From IMG/VR virus record IMGVR_UViG_3300025137_000027, positions 1 through 64,000 of that record: a stretch of 64,000 nt of DNA; one strand, given 5' to 3'. The notes beneath the pieces are model-generated. The model was given only the letters and a program-made list of their open reading frames with translations, was not told the origin of the DNA and ran no database searches. Both the position numbers and the translations under genes were made by a program. Numbering within the stretch: the stretch's first letter is position 1; every line of letters starts with the position of its first letter. This DNA is from a virus. Of the stretch, positions 7,963-16,900 are shown in pieces.

Positions 7963-10098
7963 ATGAAAGGCTTTTTATTCTTTTTTGGTTCTCTATTGCC
8001 TGCAGTACTGCTTGGACAGAGCTGGGTACTTGTGTCATTGCAAACAGATCTGTACGCGCCTGAAACAAGCTGGGTTATTGTACAGGGGGAGGAGGTAGTA
8101 GAGGAGTCTTCTCTGTATCTTACAGAGTCGTACAATGAAAAGATTGTTTACCTGCAGCCCGGCAATTACGACTTTATTATTTACGATAGTTTTGGCGACG
8201 GTATTTGCTGTGCGTTTGGGGAAGGTTACTTCTCTTTATCTAATTCTTGCGGGTTAGATATTTCGGTATATGATTTTGCATCATCCGCACTGACTGTTCC
8301 TTTTGAAGTTCTGCCCTGCCCACCTCCGATTTTTGGATGCAGTGATCCTCAGGGAGTTAACTACAACCCTTGGGCAAACGTTTCTCAGCCTTGTGTTTAT
8401 CCCCCACAACCTTGCGCGGAAGGAGAAACTACTGTTATTGTTACTGTTACTCCTGATACGTATGCGGGGGAGATTAGTTGGGGGCTTCAGTCTAATGGGG
8501 TAGAGATACTATCGGGCAGTGGGTATACTTCTGTAGGAGTCCCGGTTACATACGATGCATGTATTGCTGTTGCAGACACGCTTGTTTTAGAAGTGCTAGA
8601 CACTTTTGGCGATGGGATGTGCGGAAGCTGCTACGGGGGAGTGGACGGCAATATTTCTATTACAACCTTATGCCAAGACACCCTATTTTATGTAGGCGAT
8701 ACAACGCAATACTCTGCTATTTCTAGTGAGTTAATTATAGTAGAAGAGTGCGTGTTAGATCTGCTTGAAGGATGTACAGATTATAACTTTACTGAGTATG
8801 ACCCGCTTGCTCTTATTGACGACGGTTCTTGTACTACAGAGGTTATTCTAGGTTGCACTATACCAGGCTCTTTAAACTTCAACCCAGAAGCTAATACTTT
8901 AGAAACTAACCCTATATGTATGAGCCTGCTTACTCTAACCGATGGGGCGGGCGATGGCTGGTTTGGAAGTTGGTTAGGCGTTATCCAAGGGGATGAGATT
9001 TTTGGTCCATTTCAAATGGGGCCTAATGATGGCATAGAAGAATTTTTCTATCTCCCGCTCTACTCCGGCGAACCCATTCAAGTTTACTTCTTTACTGGGG
9101 GCAACGCTGAAACCACTGCTGCTCAATGTGGTTTTCTTCTTACCAGTCCTCAAGGCATCTTCTTGGAGGCGGGCAGTAACCCTTGGAACGACGCTATTAA
9201 GAAGTTTCCCTATTCCTATACAGGTGTTCCCTTCTGCAATGACTTGTGTATCGAATCGGTAATCGGGTGTATGGACTCCCAAGCCTGTGATTATAACTCG
9301 CAGTCTAACGTACAAGGGGACTGTACTTTTCCTATTGAGTTCTACAACTGTTCGAACGAGTGCATCTTTGATACTGACAATGATGGTATTTGCGATGAGT
9401 TGGAGGTTGTAGGGTGTATGGATGCTACTGCCTTTAATTACAACGAACTTGCTAGTGACCCAGGAGAATGTGACCCATTTGTCTTTGGGTGTATCGACCC
9501 CACCCAATATAATTACGACCCTGCAGCGAATACGGATAACGGTAGCTGCATTCCCTTTGTGTACGGCTGTACTGATGTACTCGCTATCAACTTTGAGGAG
9601 GACGCGAATACTGACAACGGAGGGTGCGTTGAAGCTGTCATGGGTTGTATGGATCTTGATGCTTATAACTTCGAGGTTTCCGCTAATATAGCGAATAATG
9701 GTATATGCTTGTATGATGCCGGCTGCATTACAGGACCTGGGCAACCTTACTGGGCAAACGACTCTTGCTACTCTTGGGTTATTGAAGTCGATCCTTTTTG
9801 CTGTGAGTCAGAGTGGGACGGGGCATGCCAAGAACTTCACGCTTACTGCGAGTTAGGCTGGCCTACAGATGTTACAGAGATAAATCACACTATTCGAGTG
9901 TATCCTAATCCTGTACAAGACCTGTTAAACATTAGCTGTCCGAATCTGCAATATGCAAAGGCGTATAATAGCCTTGGTCAATTAATTTATGAAGGGGCAG
10001 AGTCTGCAATTAGTACCGAGCACTGGAAACCTGGCGTATATCATGTAACAGTCTACGCTTACTTGCGGTCTTACCAAATTAAAATTGTAAAGTCATGA
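7963..10098 (+). CDS. Secreted T9SS type A cargo protein, Cys-rich repeats (711 aa)
   Basis: Residues 1-20 form a signal peptide (MKGFLFFFGSLLPAVLLG, cleaved before Gln, as is common in Bacteroidota). Two domains with a Y-x-F-x-I-x-DSFGDG-x-C core follow (about residues 20-110 and 145-245). Then come eight imperfect 'GC-D-x-x-A-x-N-Y' repeats with closing Cys residues (about 125, 270, 296, 434, 484, 506, 528, 552) and a Cys-rich DPFCC...WD..C segment (about 590-630). The last about 68 residues, starting IRVYPNPVQDLLNI, are a Por-secretion/T9SS type A sorting domain. The host T9SS would export and surface-anchor it. A GTG lies one codon upstream; the ATG at 7963 gives the better signal peptide. 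It overlaps the beta-barrel gene by four bases. Confidence 0.85.
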   Translation: MKGFLFFFGSLLPAVLLGQSWVLVSLQTDLYAPETSWVIVQGEEVVEESSLYLTESYNEKIVYLQPGNYDFIIYDSFGDGICCAFGEGYFSLSNSCGLDISVYDFASSALTVPFEVLPCPPPIFGCSDPQGVNYNPWANVSQPCVYPPQPCAEGETTVIVTVTPDTYAGEISWGLQSNGVEILSGSGYTSVGVPVTYDACIAVADTLVLEVLDTFGDGMCGSCYGGVDGNISITTLCQDTLFYVGDTTQYSAISSELIIVEECVLDLLEGCTDYNFTEYDPLALIDDGSCTTEVILGCTIPGSLNFNPEANTLETNPICMSLLTLTDGAGDGWFGSWLGVIQGDEIFGPFQMGPNDGIEEFFYLPLYSGEPIQVYFFTGGNAETTAAQCGFLLTSPQGIFLEAGSNPWNDAIKKFPYSYTGVPFCNDLCIESVIGCMDSQACDYNSQSNVQGDCTFPIEFYNCSNECIFDTDNDGICDELEVVGCMDATAFNYNELASDPGECDPFVFGCIDPTQYNYDPAANTDNGSCIPFVYGCTDVLAINFEEDANTDNGGCVEAVMGCMDLDAYNFEVSANIANNGICLYDAGCITGPGQPYWANDSCYSWVIEVDPFCCESEWDGACQELHAYCELGWPTDVTEINHTIRVYPNPVQDLLNISCPNLQYAKAYNSLGQLIYEGAESAISTEHWKPGVYHVTVYAYLRSYQIKIVKS

Positions 10099-11135
10099 GA
10101 CTAGCAGTCCTTTTGTTTTTTACCGCTTTACCATTTGTAGGACAGGCGCAGGTATTTAAGAATTTTTTTAAATACTCTACGTTATACGCAGCTGCTAATG
10201 GCAATAATTCTTTAGCTACAACAGAAGCGTATTCTATAGATGGTAATACTGTTCAGTATGACTTAATCCAAACGCCCTTTGACTACAGCTTAACACTAGG
10301 CATTCGTAAGATTGCTAGGTTTGGTTATGAGAATAGAGCAAATGCATTTTACGATGGAACTGAAAAAACTTATGGAGATGATGCTACTATAGGTAAAAGG
10401 CAAGGCTTTGAGTTTTTATCTGAGATTGATTATCGCAGGCAACAAGGTCGGGTGCTAGTAAACCAACATCACTTTTTACGGTATGTATCAAAACGTTGGC
10501 TGGCTAAAGTTGAATACTTAGAAGATGGGTTTGCAGATGTGAAGTACGCGGAGGGGTCACAGCGTTTGCGTATTAATAGTAAAGGCAAGCTTTCTTTTAA
10601 CGCAGGCATTGCGCAGCGCATTTCAGAGGCGTACGGCTACGATCCCATCGCGGAGTGGGTAGAGGCTAACAACTCTGTTCATTACACCACCTTAGCGCTC
10701 CAAGAGGGTTATAGCGTGGATTTTAATACACAAGACTTCCTTAATCCAAATGGCGAAAGGGTAGCAAGTAGCATAGATGTTTGGAGAGAGGTTGTGATTC
10801 CTACGGTTCTTAGCGACTATGCTGAAAAACAACGTCTACTTCTTGGGGACCAGTGGTGTCATAGTCTAGTGCTAGGTTACGACTACTACTACAATAGCAA
10901 AGATTTATGGTTGCACACCTGGGGTAACTTCTACCCTTACCATCTAGATCTAAACAACGAGTACTCTTACAATACTCTTATCGGAGCTAACGACTGGTTA
11001 GACTTGTCAGTAGGCGTGGTTAGCGGGTGGCGAATTACTAAAAGTTTAGGTATTTTTTTAGAGGGGACTTACAACCGGTATTGGAACCGTTCGTGGCATA
11101 ATTTTTCTGCTGGGGTAAACTATGTAATTTATTAA
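10095..11135 (+). CDS. Outer-membrane beta-barrel protein, putative (346 aa)
   Basis: A clear signal peptide (MRLAVLLFFTALPFVGQAQ) is followed by alternating-pattern strands rich in Tyr, Trp and Phe, such as LVLGYDYYYNSKDLWLHTW and KSLGIFLEGTYNRYWNRSW. The chain ends in ...VNYVIY, the aromatic C-terminal residue recognised by the BAM machinery. There are no hydrophobic helices after the signal peptide. These features indicate an outer-membrane barrel placed in the host envelope. It is translationally coupled (ATGA overlap) to the T9SS cargo gene, suggesting they act together, for example in surface display or superinfection exclusion. It lacks the YMFN/NPAYAG-type sequence of PorP/SprF, so I do not call it a T9SS component. 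Confidence 0.7.
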   Translation: MRLAVLLFFTALPFVGQAQVFKNFFKYSTLYAAANGNNSLATTEAYSIDGNTVQYDLIQTPFDYSLTLGIRKIARFGYENRANAFYDGTEKTYGDDATIGKRQGFEFLSEIDYRRQQGRVLVNQHHFLRYVSKRWLAKVEYLEDGFADVKYAEGSQRLRINSKGKLSFNAGIAQRISEAYGYDPIAEWVEANNSVHYTTLALQEGYSVDFNTQDFLNPNGERVASSIDVWREVVIPTVLSDYAEKQRLLLGDQWCHSLVLGYDYYYNSKDLWLHTWGNFYPYHLDLNNEYSYNTLIGANDWLDLSVGVVSGWRITKSLGIFLEGTYNRYWNRSWHNFSAGVNYVIY

Positions 11136-11425
11136 TGATGGGAAAGGAATTAAATGAAGACACGAGCTTTCAGGTAAGTATTAAAACATTGCTTACTATT
11201 GGGGCGGGGATGGTGGTGATAATTAGTGGTTGGTTTGTTTTACAAGCTGATATTGAGGAAGCTAAGAAGTTGCCGGAACCTGCTGAGCCTGAGATTACAC
11301 GCATGGAATTTGATATGAAAGACAAGCTTGTGCGTCAAACTATTATGACAACCCAAGAGGATGTTTCTGAAATAAAAGATGACATGAAACGGATAGAAGA
11401 AAAAATTGATAACTTAAGAAAATGA
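11135..11425 (+). CDS. Membrane-anchored coiled-coil protein (96 aa)
   Basis: One transmembrane helix spans about residues 17-40 (TLLTIGAGMVVIISGWFVL). It is followed by a proline/acid-rich linker and a heptad-patterned helix (about residues 60-96, ending VSEIKDDMKRIEEKIDNLR). An N-terminal anchor plus a periplasmic coiled coil is compatible with an inner-membrane spanin subunit or a membrane scaffold, but no partner lipoprotein is adjacent. Start ATG overlaps the stop of the beta-barrel gene (TAATG; a second ATG follows at once). Confidence 0.65.
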   Translation: MMGKELNEDTSFQVSIKTLLTIGAGMVVIISGWFVLQADIEEAKKLPEPAEPEITRMEFDMKDKLVRQTIMTTQEDVSEIKDDMKRIEEKIDNLRK

Positions 11426-11429
11426 ACTA

Positions 11430-11795
11430 ATGAAAATTATTACCGCAATATTTGCTACTTTTGTTGTGGGTGCATTGATATTTGCTACACCTGATGTAGC
11501 GAATACAGAAAATCTATATGAGGGTCTTTGCGTTGTAGAATTTAACGCAGGCTTTAACTCACAGAACAGTGTTCCTTGGATAGAGGAACTCACAGATTGT
11601 ACGGGCCGGCGAGTAGACATCGCTTCTTCCCCAGCAGAACAAGCAGATCACAGCATCGTAGTAGTGCCTACAATCATTATTTTTAATGAGGGGCAAGAAG
11701 TAAAACGGTACCAAGCTAACATCATGATGGAGTTAGAGGTACAGAAAGAAACTATTCAAGAGGATATTGATGAAATCATAATGAGCGACTTCTAA
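11430..11795 (+). CDS. Thioredoxin-fold-like protein lacking CxxC (121 aa)
   Basis: An N-terminal hydrophobic segment (residues 1-20) suggests export or membrane anchoring. The next part has the thioredoxin order: strand VVEFNAGF, helix with PWIEELTDC, strand RRVDIASS, then VVPTIIIFNEGQEVKRY, where the cis-proline region VPT and following strand match thioredoxins. The redox-active CxxC is absent; the only cysteines are C34 and C57 by my count. A non-redox scaffold or chaperone role is therefore more likely. The gene lies four bases after its predecessor and its stop overlaps the next ATG. Confidence 0.55.
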   Translation: MKIITAIFATFVVGALIFATPDVANTENLYEGLCVVEFNAGFNSQNSVPWIEELTDCTGRRVDIASSPAEQADHSIVVVPTIIIFNEGQEVKRYQANIMMELEVQKETIQEDIDEIIMSDF

Positions 11796-11962
11796 TGGCT
11801 ACTAAAAAGAAAAAGGGTTTATACGCAAACATCCATGCAAAACGAAAACGCATCAAAGCCGGATCGGGTGAAAAGATGCGCTCAGCTGGAGCAAAGGGTG
11901 CGCCTACTAAAAAAGCGTTTAAGCGATCTGCAAAAACTGCAAAACGACGTAAAAAGCGTTAG
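11795..11962 (+). CDS. Small Lys/Arg-rich protein, 'GLYANIHAKRKRIKAGSGE' type (55 aa)
   Basis: The frame starts at ATG 11795, overlapping the preceding TAA (TAATG), and ends at TAG 11960-11962. It encodes MATKKKKGLYANIHAKRKR followed by a GSGEKMR and GAPTKKAFKRSAKTAKRR tail. This short basic sequence type, with conserved NIHAKRKRI, SGE-x-MR and KGAPT blocks, is widespread in marine phages. It probably binds nucleic acid or packs with DNA; no experiment is known to me. Confidence 0.75.
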   Translation: MATKKKKGLYANIHAKRKRIKAGSGEKMRSAGAKGAPTKKAFKRSAKTAKRRKKR

Positions 11963-11964
11963 TG

Positions 11965-12267
11965 ATGGCAGCAACACGCAAGGCAACTTCTATTCGCAAA
12001 ACCACAAAGGGGAAAGGGGCAAACTACCGCTCGACCAAAAAGGGTGCGGGGATGACTGCAAAAGGTGTACGTGCATACCGAAAAGCAAACCCAGGGAGTA
12101 AGCTAAAGACAGCTGTTACTGGTAAGGTTAAAAAGGGAAGCAAGGCAGCTAAGCGGCGTAAGTCGTATTGTGCCCGTTCTTTAGGGCAGCTAAAGCGTTC
12201 TAGTTCTAAGACTAAAAATGATCCTAATTCACGCATACGCCAAGCACGTAGGCGTTGGAAATGCTAA
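11965..12267 (+). CDS. DUF6321-like basic protein (100 aa)
   Basis: The sequence GKGANYRSTKKGAGMTAKGV, then KANPGSKLKTAVTGKV, a KGSKAAKRRKSYCARS block and a C-terminal RIRQARRRWKC is a recognisable conserved pattern of small basic proteins found in many aquatic phages and large viruses (I believe DUF6321). The function is unknown; the composition suggests DNA binding or condensation. A GTG lies one codon upstream (11962); ATG 11965 is preferred. It follows another basic small protein at a two-base spacing, forming a pair. Confidence 0.75.
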   Translation: MAATRKATSIRKTTKGKGANYRSTKKGAGMTAKGVRAYRKANPGSKLKTAVTGKVKKGSKAAKRRKSYCARSLGQLKRSSSKTKNDPNSRIRQARRRWKC

Positions 12268-12269
12268 TT

Positions 12270-12398
12270 ATGGAAGACGAATTTGACATCTCTTTTCTCG
12301 ACTCAGAGAAACTTAAAAAATCTCAAGAAAAACTTGAGAGCGGAGAAATTACATGCAACCTGGACGACCCAGAAGATTGCGAAAGCTGTAGCGGATGA
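12270..12398 (+). CDS. Small acidic Cys-containing protein (42 aa)
   Basis: ATG 12270 begins two bases after the preceding stop, and the TGA (12396-12398) overlaps the ATG of the next gene (ATGA). The product starts MEDEFDISFLDSEKLKKSQ, is acidic, and ends with three cysteines in DPEDCESCSG plus one in ITCNL. Four cysteines could bind a metal. It may be a charge partner or assembly factor for the neighbouring basic or internal virion proteins; this is speculation from composition and coupling. Confidence 0.6.
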   Translation: MEDEFDISFLDSEKLKKSQEKLESGEITCNLDDPEDCESCSG

Positions 12399-13981
12399 GC
12401 AAGAAATTTAACGGAGAACGGTGCGAGCGTCGAAACTTAACTGATTTAGTTCTGGGTACGGGACCAACTGGTATGAAGCGCCCTGTTACTAAAAAGAAAC
12501 AACCTGCTAAGTCGACTGTTCCTCAAATGAACTACGGAGGGCCTTTCATAGCTTCTGATTACTATGCTAATTTAGCTAACGCTAATCCAGAAATGGTTGA
12601 GAATGGTGCAATGCAAGCTCCTGAAGGATTCGAGTTTCCTACTGAGGGTGGCGCTACTATGACTCCTGGGCAATTCCCAGAATTTATGAAGCAGTATCTT
12701 GCAAAACAGGGCAACATGAGTCTAGCAAGTTCTGCAGGTCAATCTGCAGGACAGTTTATTACCCAAAATTCGGATACTGTTGGTGACCCTATGGCTAATT
12801 TTGGCGTAGGAGAAGGGCTAGGGGCAGCTGTAAGCGGAGCAGCTAACCCTTTCGCTATGTCTTTTGGACCTGCAGGCATGGTAGTTGGTGCTGGGGTAGG
12901 TTTACTTAAGGCTAGGCAAGAGAGTAACATGGAAAAAAATCGTTTCATAGCAGAAGAAGAAAGACTTTCTGGTATGCGAACGGCTGCAAATGTGGCTAAT
13001 GCACAAGACTTTAGTCGTCAGGCTTTAAGTACTTACGATCAAGACGGTGCAGGAGGAGGGTACTACTCTAAGTATGGAGGACCAGTAGATCGTTTTTACA
13101 TGGGAGGAGCTACTAAGCGACAGTATCCCCATGGCGGAGGAACTCATCCTCCTGTTATTCCTGGGATGGAGCAATATGCCCAATACAATAACTTAAATCC
13201 TGATCTTGCTGCTGCTGTTGCAAACCGGCCTGAGACTTCTGATAGGTTAACAAATTATACTAATGCGGAACAGCGCAGGTATAACAATATAGGAAATCAA
13301 ACACGTATAAATTCTGCTGTTGAAAATGCGAGGAATAATGCAAATACTTTTGCTACTAACACTTATAATTTTCATAAGGAGCAACCTTTGGATGCGCTAG
13401 GCATGGATTTAGCTATTGCTGGTCAGCTCCCTATAGTAGGCGAGGCGGCGGACTTATTAAATGCTGGAATTAGTGGAGCGCGAGGCTTTTACAATACTGC
13501 AGTAGGAGATACCGCAAAAGCTAAAGAACAGTATGCATTAGCGACACTTAGCGGGTTAAGTGCAATCCCTATTGCAGGAAATGTAACTGGAGCAGCTCGC
13601 ATAGGTAAAGGACTGTACAAGGCTTCTCATGGTGCTCACAAGCTAGAGAGAGGGGTCATTGGCGCAAAAGGAGTAAAAGCCGGGACTTACGAGTCTTATG
13701 CTATGGGCGGCCCTATCGATTATGAAACTGAAAAAGAAGAAGTTATATTAGCTTCGCCTTACGACCGACCCGTAGCGCCGGGACAAGGAAGCTATAACCA
13801 GCTGTCTGAAAATCTTTTTAAAGGTAATGGCCCTAGTCACGCGCAAGGAGGTATTCCTACACGAGGTGCTACACAACCATTTGTAGACGCTGGAGGGCAA
13901 CCTGTTGATAGCCCATATGTATTTAGCGATTCTAAAGATATGAAATTTGATCCGAATGACATTTTATCTATGATCACATGA
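12395..13981 (+). CDS. Internal virion / cargo-type protein, putative (528 aa)
   Basis: The N-terminus is basic and then carries VPQMNYGGPF. A glycine/alanine-rich hydrophobic stretch (about residues 145-175) and a second one (about 345-410) could be membrane-active. The motif YGGP/MGG recurs (about 228-240 and 437-440). The C-terminal region has GNGPSHAQGGIPTRG and SPYVFSDS, a pattern seen near the C-terminus of putative ejected or cargo proteins of crAss-like phages. It is coupled by ATGA overlaps to genes on both sides, in a run that ends with the virion RNA polymerase. Internal virion location is inferred. Confidence 0.5.
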   Translation: MSKKFNGERCERRNLTDLVLGTGPTGMKRPVTKKKQPAKSTVPQMNYGGPFIASDYYANLANANPEMVENGAMQAPEGFEFPTEGGATMTPGQFPEFMKQYLAKQGNMSLASSAGQSAGQFITQNSDTVGDPMANFGVGEGLGAAVSGAANPFAMSFGPAGMVVGAGVGLLKARQESNMEKNRFIAEEERLSGMRTAANVANAQDFSRQALSTYDQDGAGGGYYSKYGGPVDRFYMGGATKRQYPHGGGTHPPVIPGMEQYAQYNNLNPDLAAAVANRPETSDRLTNYTNAEQRRYNNIGNQTRINSAVENARNNANTFATNTYNFHKEQPLDALGMDLAIAGQLPIVGEAADLLNAGISGARGFYNTAVGDTAKAKEQYALATLSGLSAIPIAGNVTGAARIGKGLYKASHGAHKLERGVIGAKGVKAGTYESYAMGGPIDYETEKEEVILASPYDRPVAPGQGSYNQLSENLFKGNGPSHAQGGIPTRGATQPFVDAGGQPVDSPYVFSDSKDMKFDPNDILSMIT

Positions 13982-16900
13982 GTAAGAAGAAGATGACCCC
14001 TGCTCAAGTAGCAGAAAAAATAGCGCGGTTTATAGCTAAACAAGAAGAAACGTTAAAGACTTACCCTGTAGGTCCTTTAGGCAACACGGCAAAGCGTAAT
14101 TTGGAAAAGGGTAAGAAAGCGTTAGCTGCTTTGCAAGGTAAGAACGAAGAGATGCGTATGGCTATGCAGCCTCAAGGTCAGGCTGCTATGCCTTCCCAGC
14201 AAATGGCATTAGGGGGGGATTTAGTAAGCGCACTTCCGGCTGCTAGTGGAGCAGGGACTGCTTCTAGTATAACACCCGCACAGCAGTCTATGATTGATAG
14301 CCTGTCTTCTCAGTATGGCATGAGTCCTGCTATTGCTGCTGCTGTAGCTTCTGTAACCCAAAAAGAAAGCGGGGGGTCAGGAACTAAAGCAGAAAATAAT
14401 TACAGCAACACTTCTAATGCTGCTATTAGAGGAGTAAACACCCGTTTTGCAAGGAAGTTTAAGGACATGCCAGACGCAGAGCTTACTAAGCTTAAAGCGA
14501 ATCCAGAGGCGTTCTTTAATTATGTATACGATGATGCTACCGGTAACTCTGCTGAGGGTGACGGCTACAAGTATAGAGGGCGAGGGCTTGTACAAGTTAC
14601 TGGCAAGGCTAATTACAAACGCGTAAGCCAGGCAGTATACGGGGATGATCGCTTAGTAGACAATCCGGACTTGCTTTTAGACGATGCTACTGCCGGAGCA
14701 GCTGCTGCTTATTTTGCTGCGGAAAGCGGTAAAGGGGTAAAAGGATATGTGGACTTTGATTTGAGCACGCCTAATCCCTCTCCCGAACAGATACAACAAG
14801 TATTAAATGGGTCGTACGCTGTAGTTGCATCTGGAGGAACTTTGTCAAAGACAGAAGCTCAAGACTCTGCAAAGATGGCAAAGCGGTACGAACAGTTTAA
14901 TAAGAGTATGGCTACAATGCAGGCGTTTGCCGGAGTAAATGTTCCAAACTCCCAGGGTTCTAACGAAGCTTCTGCACAAAATACTAATGGTTCAAATGCT
15001 GTTGCACCCCAAACGCAGAGAGTTCAAGAACCTCAAGTTTCTATTCCTGAAGAATTAGATGATAATAAACTATTTGAGTTAGCTGCTTCTGATAAACGCA
15101 CGTTGGATTTTATGCAACGTAATAATGTTACTACAAGTGACTTAAATAAAGCTTTAGCAGGAGAGTACGTAGACATCCCTAACCGAGCTGCATTTGATGG
15201 CTTAGTTAGAAAAGTTGCTAGTGATTACACTACTTCTCGAAACTCTGCAATAGCTCAAACCCAAGCGTCTCGTACAAAAGATAAAACAGGCGACTCTATT
15301 GGGTGGAGCGAATCTTTAGGCATTTCTAGAGAGCGTTATAAAGAGTTAGCTTCAGAAGCAGAAGACGAGTTCCCCGATCAGGCTTTAGCTTATATACCTG
15401 GTCCCGAGGGTACTGAGGGTAGCTTTCGAGTTGATATAACTAGTCCTATGGGTTCGGCAAGGGTAGTTACGGATAGGCCAGAATTTACTGGTATGCAGGC
15501 AAAAATTAACTATGATAATTTTAAAGCCGGCGGGGAGGATTTCTTAGAACGTGGGATAGAAATGACGGATGCGGTAAAGGCAGGGCGAGACGAGTTCGCA
15601 GATACTTTTATGAAACCTGCTCTAGCTATGGGTTTAGGAGCTGCGGCTTTAGCCCCAGGAGCTATAGGATTAGGCGGTCTTAGTATGGGTCAAACTGGGT
15701 TAGCTGCTCAAGCCGTCGGTCGGCAATTTTTATCTGGTCAGGTTTTTAATCCTGCTATTGCTGGTGGAGGCATTAATTATGCGGGGGCTTTGGGGTCTGC
15801 AGCAGTTGCAGCACAGATGACGTCTGGAGTTATGCGTACTGCTGGAGACTTTGGGTTAACTGATCGGCAAAATGCTTTTGAAGTTGCAATGGACCCTGAC
15901 TTAAGTGCTCTTCAAAAAGCGCAGTATTTTACTGAAATAGGTTTAGAGTTATCCCCGGCACTTTTCGAAAGTCCGACAGCTATAAGAAATATATTTCGAG
16001 GTAAGCCGTCAGATTTTCCAGGTAGCCGTTCTCAATTTTTAATGGCGCGTAGAGCAGGACTTAATAAAGCAGATGATGCTTCGGCTTTAGTTGATGAAAC
16101 GCAGGATGCTTTTAGAGCTGTTCAAACTAATCGGGGGTCTTTTAAAAACACTGCAGCTTCGGCAGAGCAAAAAGCTCTAGCTGCTGAAACTAAAGCAACA
16201 AACTCTCCTACGAAAGCGAATAAAACAGCAGCTACTAAAGCTCGGGCGAAAGCAGAGACTGCAAAAGCAAATGATGCGCAGGCTTTGCGTAACCAGCAAT
16301 CTGCAGGGGCGTTTAGAAACAACGCTGTAGGTCGGGCAGGGGTAGCAGATGATGAGCTGAACTTATTTAATAAACGTTACAACGCTGCTCGAGAGCCTTA
16401 CAGTTTTGGTTCTACTGGAGTATTAAGTAATACAGGTAAGTTAATACCTGCGGCAGTTTCTGCGGCTCCTATGTTAGCTAACCTTGCTACTAACCCGGCT
16501 CAGAACACTCCAGAAAATGTACGAGCTGTATCTCCCACTATAGTAGATCCTCAAATACAGGCGAATCAAATTGAACAACCTGTAAGCGACCCTAATCAGG
16601 TTCCGACTAGAGATGGTTCTGGGACAACACCTGGTGGAGGGACTAGAGAAGGCGTCGCACCGTTGCCTGTTCGAGGAGTAGAAGAGGTAGCTTCTGTATT
16701 GCCTACAAAGGAAATACAAACTGCTTCTCCTGAAATGATGCAGGTAAATATGCCTAAGATGAACGCGTTACAAGCAGTACCTGCTATGGCATCTCTGGGT
16801 AGCGCGGCAATCCAACGTCGGGCACTTAATGCTATGCAAGGACCTCAGCGTCCTATTGAAACTGATATACCGCAGTTTGCTTATGAAAGTAATATTCAAA

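Noticed and set aside
8974-9744. 256-residue open frame on the minus strand
   Set aside because: It is the reverse-strand shadow of the Cys-rich repeats in the T9SS type A gene; its sequence is low-quality (repetitive Val/Ile/Thr) and it has no neighbours on that strand.
7963-10098. Interpretation of the T9SS type A protein as a tail fibre
   Set aside because: A clear signal peptide and C-terminal sorting domain would send it out of the cell, which is incompatible with assembly on intracellular virions.
10095-11135. Interpretation of the beta-barrel as PorP/SprF
   Set aside because: Size and linkage to T9SS cargo fit, but the typical N-terminal YMFN and NPAYAG sequences of PorP/SprF are absent.
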